Shown here: positions 60,254 to 64,000 of the stretch, one piece after another
Numbering within the stretch: the first letter of the stretch is position 1
How the letters are laid out: each line of letters opens with the position of its first letter
DNA from: Cyclobacteriaceae bacterium
GTDB taxonomy: Bacteria; Bacteroidota; Bacteroidia; Cytophagales; Cyclobacteriaceae
Assembly (NCBI GenBank): GCA_026129485.1
Contig: JAHCHY010000007.1
Coordinates: forward strand, 1-64,000
Reading direction: 5' to 3'
DNA length: 64,000 nucleotides
The notes under the pieces: generated by a model
Told to the model about the DNA's origin: nothing
The model's input: the letters and a program-made list of their open reading frames with translations, nothing else
The model's database searches: none
Translations under genes and position numbers: made by a program

Positions 60254-61235
60254 ATTGCCTTTTAATTGGTGCTGCCGCTACGCCATCGAACGTAATGGTT
60301 ACGGGTTTGATCTTACCTTCCGCATCAAACTCCATCTTATCGATGCAGACCACACGCGCATTGCGATCGGTCTCGTTCAACGGTCTGCGATGGTAAACAA
60401 TAAACCACTCATCGGTACCCGGCCGGTTGATAACAGAGTGATGTCCTGCTCCTGTAGCTACAGTAGCATCCTGCTGCAGAATTTTCGCTTCCCGCTTAAA
60501 CGGGCCGAACGGGCTGTCTGCTATCGCATAGGCCACGCTGTAATCCGGGCCTGTCCAGCCACCCTCTGACCACATAAAGTAATACTTGTTATTTCGCTTA
60601 AACATAAACGGGCCTTCCACATAGCCTTCGGGTGTTATCTCGCGAAACAATACACTGTCAGCCTGGGGTACGATCGTTTTGAAATCGGGACTAAGACGAG
60701 CCATGTTACAATGCCGCCAGCCGCCATAAATCAGGTAATATTCACCGTTATCGTTAAACACAAACTGATCGATGGGTTGAGCGCCATTATAGAACCGGCT
60801 TACCAATGGCTTGCCGAGGTAATCGGTGTACGGCCCTTCGGGTTTATCCGACACACCTATGCCGATACCTCCGTATTCTTCATCGCTTTGAATGTCATTC
60901 GCTCCAAAAAAGAGAAAGTACTGGTTGTCTTTCCGGATGATAGCCGGGGCCCACAAGGCCCGCTTTGCCCATTTAATAGCGGCTGTATCAATTATTCGTT
61001 CATGCTTTGTCCAGCTTACGAGGTCGGGCGATGAAAACGCATCCATATAAACCTGTTGCTCGTAAGGCGCTGAAAAAGTGGGATAGATCCAATACTGATC
61101 ATCGAATACGATACCCTCCGGGTCGGCATACCAGCCTTCAAACACCGGGTTACCCGATTTTTTTTCCTGTACGGTTTCTTTGGGTTGGCATCCGAAACCA
61201 CTTATAACCAGAAGCGCTATTACAAACCTGTTCAT
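60252..61235 (-). CDS. GH43-like glycoside hydrolase lipoprotein
   Basis: 327-residue lipoprotein (Cys16 in ISGFGC) with a five-bladed propeller of the glycoside hydrolase 43 type. The start 'NPVFEGWYADPEG' carries the presumed base Asp38. 'GAQPIDQFVF' holds the transition-state Asp156 and 'GYVEGPFMF' the acid Glu207; 'RALWAPAIIRKDNQYFLFFGA' and 'TGAGHHSVINRPGTDEWFIVYHRR' are also family typical. It probably removes arabinose, xylose or related sugars from polysaccharides outside the inner membrane. No SusCD-like pair is next to it, so it does not sit in a visible polysaccharide locus. The start is ATG 61235. Confidence 0.9.
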   Translation of the reverse strand: MNRFVIALLVISGFGCQPKETVQEKKSGNPVFEGWYADPEGIVFDDQYWIYPTFSAPYEQQVYMDAFSSPDLVSWTKHERIIDTAAIKWAKRALWAPAIIRKDNQYFLFFGANDIQSDEEYGGIGIGVSDKPEGPYTDYLGKPLVSRFYNGAQPIDQFVFNDNGEYYLIYGGWRHCNMARLSPDFKTIVPQADSVLFREITPEGYVEGPFMFKRNNKYYFMWSEGGWTGPDYSVAYAIADSPFGPFKREAKILQQDATVATGAGHHSVINRPGTDEWFIVYHRRPLNETDRNARVVCIDKMEFDAEGKIKPVTITFDGVAAAPIKRQ

Positions 61236-61367
61236 ACGATAAAAGTTGAGAAAGCAAATTACGTACAACCTCTAAAGATAAAAATCTATTTTGTTCAACC
61301 TGGCATTAATTGTTGTTGTGCTTTCAAAACTGTCTTCCAAAAATGACCCTTCGGTTTTGATGCAGAT

Positions 61368-61763
61368 TCAAATAAAATCAGCCATCATTTCGGGTTCAAT
61401 TCGTTTGGGTCGCAATGTTTGGGCATCCAGCATACACCAGGTAGTTTTTGCCATAACCACACGCCTGCCTGCGGTATTGGTAATTTCCACAAAGCGAATG
61501 GATTTAACCCCGGATATTTCGCCTACCCAGGTCCTGGCATTGAGCATTTCACCGGCAAAAGCAGGAGCGAGGTAATCAATTTCGTGGCGCAAAACTACCC
61601 AAAGCACAGCCGCACGTAATTCATCCGAAGCTTTTGCCATCCAATGCGCGGTTGCGGCTTCCTGCGCATAGCGCACATAAACCACGTTGTTCACATGCCC
61701 CATCGTATCAATGTCAGCATCCGGAACTGTAAAGGTGTGGGTATAGGATTTCTGTGTATTCAC
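61368..61763 (-). CDS. 4HBT hotdog-fold acyl-CoA thioesterase
   Basis: 131-residue hotdog-fold enzyme. The pattern 'VPDADIDTMGHVNNVVYVRYAQEAATAHW' holds the catalytic aspartate region (Asp17/Asp19) and the GHVNN motif of YbgC/FadM-type thioesterases. It hydrolyses acyl-CoA thioesters; the natural substrate is unknown. Minus-strand and divergent from the helicase gene, with 102 bases between the chosen starts. Confidence 0.9.
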   Translation of the reverse strand: MNTQKSYTHTFTVPDADIDTMGHVNNVVYVRYAQEAATAHWMAKASDELRAAVLWVVLRHEIDYLAPAFAGEMLNARTWVGEISGVKSIRFVEITNTAGRRVVMAKTTWCMLDAQTLRPKRIEPEMMADFI

Positions 61764-61865
61764 CGGGAATTAGTTTGACAAGGTAGTGTATTCCGGCCAG
61801 TTCAGCGTGTTTGCCTAACTTATTGTACCTTGCATCATGTTTCATTTTTTAAACTTGATTACCGC

Positions 61866-63110
61866 TTGACATTTCATGAGTTTGGTTTTCATGCCCGGTT
61901 GCTTGACGGGCTGGATGCCATGGGCTTTTCAAAAGCTACGCCTATACAAGAGCAAGCCATTCCGGTTATCCTCAGCAAGAAAGACCTGATTGCGTGCGCG
62001 CAGACCGGTACCGGCAAAACCGCTGCATACGTGCTTCCTATTCTTAATAATATTGTCAGCACCGAAAACCGGCATCTCAACACCGTTATTATAGCGCCAA
62101 CGCGCGAGCTTGCCCAGCAGATCGACCAGCAGATTGAAGGCTTCTCTTATTTCCTGGGTGTGAGCTCAATTGCCATTTACGGTGGCGGGGATGGTGCCGT
62201 GTGGGATCAGCAAAAGCGCGCTATGGAAGGTGGTGTGGATATTATTATTGCAACGCCCGGCCGGTTGATTGCCCAGATGGCTATGGGCACCATTAAGTTT
62301 GATCATGTAGAGCACCTCGTGCTGGATGAAGCCGACCGCATGCTCGACATGGGCTTTTATGAAGACATTATCCGCATTATCAAGGAACTGCCGCAGAAAC
62401 GGCAAACCCTGTTGTTTTCTGCAACCATGCCGCCTAAAATCAGGGCGCTTGCCAATCGTATCCTGAACAACCCGGGAGAAATCAACATTGCGATTTCCAA
62501 GCCGGCCGAGGGAATTTTACAACAGGCTTACATGGTGTTTAATGAGCAAAAAGAAAAGCTGATTGACATGCTGCTCAAAGGCAATACCTATAACAGCGTG
62601 CTCATCTTTGCATCAACCAAAGACAATGTAAAAAAGCTGGATCGTAACCTGCACAAGATCGGGATCCGTTCAAAATCGATTCATAGCGACCTGGAACAAT
62701 TAGAGCGTGAGCATATTTTACGGGAGTTCAAAAACAAACAACTGAGTGTGCTGATCGGTACCGATGTGCTATCGCGCGGAATTGATGTAGAAGGAATTGA
62801 CCTGGTAATTAATTACGATGTGCCACCCGACCCGGAAGATTATATCCACCGCATCGGTCGCACGGCACGGGCCGCTACAACCGGTACGGCTATCACATTT
62901 ATCAATGACCTTGATCAGCGAAAATTTTACCGCATTGAGAGCCTGATAGGCAAAGAAATTCCCAAAATCGCTTTACCTGCAGAGCTTGGTGCAGGCCCGG
63001 TGTATTCACCTGAAGTCCGCACACGGAAGCCGGGAGAGCAGAAAGGTGGCAACAAAAAATTCAGAAGGAAACCCTTCCGGGGAAAGAAGGGTGGGAAGCC
63101 TGCTCAGTAA
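61866..63110 (+). CDS. DEAD-box RNA helicase (RhlE-like)
   Basis: About 414-residue ATP-dependent RNA helicase. Motifs: Q motif 'FHEFGFHARLLDGLDAMGFSKATPIQEQAIPVIL', Walker A AQTGTGKTA, DEAD in 'VLDEADRMLDMGF', SAT, and 'HRIGRTAR'. A basic C-terminal tail (about 385-414, rich in Lys, Arg and Gly) is typical of RhlE types. It remodels RNA in ribosome assembly or decay, especially in the cold. The start is taken as TTG 61866 (reads TFHEFGF). No ATG lies in the right place; an upstream TTG at 61830 would add 12 residues. Confidence 0.9.
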   Translation: MTFHEFGFHARLLDGLDAMGFSKATPIQEQAIPVILSKKDLIACAQTGTGKTAAYVLPILNNIVSTENRHLNTVIIAPTRELAQQIDQQIEGFSYFLGVSSIAIYGGGDGAVWDQQKRAMEGGVDIIIATPGRLIAQMAMGTIKFDHVEHLVLDEADRMLDMGFYEDIIRIIKELPQKRQTLLFSATMPPKIRALANRILNNPGEINIAISKPAEGILQQAYMVFNEQKEKLIDMLLKGNTYNSVLIFASTKDNVKKLDRNLHKIGIRSKSIHSDLEQLEREHILREFKNKQLSVLIGTDVLSRGIDVEGIDLVINYDVPPDPEDYIHRIGRTARAATTGTAITFINDLDQRKFYRIESLIGKEIPKIALPAELGAGPVYSPEVRTRKPGEQKGGNKKFRRKPFRGKKGGKPAQ

Positions 63111-63141
63111 GCCTGCATCACAAGATGCAAACGACAAGTCC

Positions 63142-64000
63142 TTACTTCGCAATTACTTTCCGAATCATTTCGGTAAAGTACCCGCCAAAGTAAGGCCCAA
63201 CCCAGTTCATGGTAGTTACCTCTTCGCGTAGCGAAGTTTCATAATGCACATCATCCGTAATGTAACCGGTGTAATCTCCGTTAAAGCTGGTAACAATAAG
63301 ATGTTTGTTATATCGCGCAGCCTCGGCTTCCAATTCCCGGGTTACATAAATTTCACCTGAGAAATCGCACGGTGTACCCACCAGCAGCACCTGGCCAAGC
63401 TGCAGGCAGGTGAGCTCACCTTTCAAAGGATCAAGCGCGGAGGCAAAAATCCAGTTGCGTAATTTGTAGTCTTTGTTCAGCCGGAGCTGTGCACCGCCAT
63501 ATTCGATTGGTAAATGCAGCGTTTTGATGTCCGATGAAATTAAGTCTTCCCGGGAAGCCTGAAGCACTTTGCCCGCCAGGATTTTTCCGGCTTGCTCTGC
63601 CCCGGCAAATTCCGTTTCAGTAATTCCATCCAGCCGGTGGCTACCCACCATGCCCGCCATAAACATTCCGAAATTTCCATTCACCTGTTCAATGTTTTGT
63701 ATGAGTGCCGCAGGGTAATCACCCGACAGGGTCGTACTCTTGCTGCTGATGCTGGTTGCATGTGCGCTGAATGTAACTAAGTAAGCATGTGCACTATCGG
63801 CCTTCGAAAGCTTGATGCCACGCAGCTTACCATCGTATGGATTACCCGGCTTAAGCCGGTTGGCAGCATAGTCTTTTGCGTCTGCTTCCCAATACCGCGT
63901 ATGGGTGGGAAGCAGCTCTTTGCGCGTTGCCTTAATGGCTTGCACAATTGCCGAAGCAGTAGCGCTAACCCAGGCATCGTGATATGCACCCACAGCAAGC
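63142..64000 (-). CDS. Neutral/alkaline ceramidase-like protein (5' part outside window)
   Basis: C-terminal 286 residues or so of a secreted amidase-like protein; the frame continues beyond the right edge. 'LVTFSAHATSISSKSTTLSGDYPA' matches the neutral ceramidase segment with the conserved HAT and SGDYP. 'FMAGMVGSHR' and 'NSFNGDYTGYITDD'-like sequence ('SFNGDYTGYITDDVHY') belong to the same family. Ceramidases cleave ceramide to sphingosine and fatty acid; Bacteroidota make sphingolipids, so an endogenous or host-lipid substrate is plausible. The catalytic core is only partly visible. Confidence 0.85.
   Translation of the reverse strand, partial: LAVGAYHDAWVSATASAIVQAIKATRKELLPTHTRYWEADAKDYAANRLKPGNPYDGKLRGIKLSKADSAHAYLVTFSAHATSISSKSTTLSGDYPAALIQNIEQVNGNFGMFMAGMVGSHRLDGITETEFAGAEQAGKILAGKVLQASREDLISSDIKTLHLPIEYGGAQLRLNKDYKLRNWIFASALDPLKGELTCLQLGQVLLVGTPCDFSGEIYVTRELEAEAARYNKHLIVTSFNGDYTGYITDDVHYETSLREEVTTMNWVGPYFGGYFTEMIRKVIAK

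Overview
This window looks like chromosomal DNA of a member of the Bacteroidota, most likely Cytophagales or a close relative. The evidence is a secreted protein with a type IX secretion (T9SS) sorting domain, -7 promoter elements of the form TAnnTTTG in front of many genes with almost no Shine-Dalgarno signals, and families typical of this phylum: DUF4136, DUF4260, DUF3347, DUF3667, HYC_CC_PP, LytS/LytTR pairs and PadR-linked FtsX permeases. Gene density is high and no gap between genes exceeds 300 bases. No rRNA, tRNA, CRISPR array, transposase or prophage gene was seen.

Layout. 1-3240: a DUF4136 lipoprotein, a cupin, a DUF4260 membrane protein, and glnS on the minus strand. 3405-16850: a copper/silver island. 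It opens with a MntA/HepT toxin-antitoxin pair overlapping an AraC regulator that has an HMA-like metal-binding N-terminus. It continues with a CopA-type P-type ATPase, a small CopZ-like chaperone, a HYC_CC_PP secreted protein, a CusA-type RND pump, a TolC-like channel, two different periplasmic adaptors, a DUF3347 lipoprotein, a TlpA-like thioredoxin, and a Cys/His-rich sialidase-like protein broken by a one-base frameshift. Together they can move Cu(I)/Ag(I) from cytoplasm to periplasm (CopA, chaperone) and from periplasm to outside (RND system). 16926-26603: an APC permease, a fatty-acid hydroxylase, a large T9SS cargo protein, an acyl-CoA oxidase-like enzyme, a CBS protein, and a cyclophilin/DoxX pair. 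26607-33359: an AsmA-like protein, small exported proteins, a bestrophin and a double-thioredoxin protein. 33534-37202: an ABC-2 exporter divergent from a LytS/LytTR pair. 37380-43701: a RelE-type toxin-antitoxin pair and a PadR regulator with two large MacB/FtsX-type permeases.

43713-51853: five consecutive minus-strand genes that all encode exported proteins of unknown function, divergent from a TPR sensor histidine kinase and a NarL-type regulator. Two copies of a 16-bp palindromic box lie between them. This is the best candidate in the window for an undescribed system. 51988-64000: housekeeping and stress genes: TPR proteins, Ku (without LigD nearby), DUF3667, a 33-residue membrane protein, an ABC-F ATPase, a sigma factor, a fatty-acid desaturase, a cold-shock protein with a clear terminator, a GH43-like lipoprotein, a thioesterase, a DEAD-box helicase, and a neutral ceramidase running off the right edge.

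All assignments come from reading the sequence and from knowledge of protein families. No database search or structure prediction was run.
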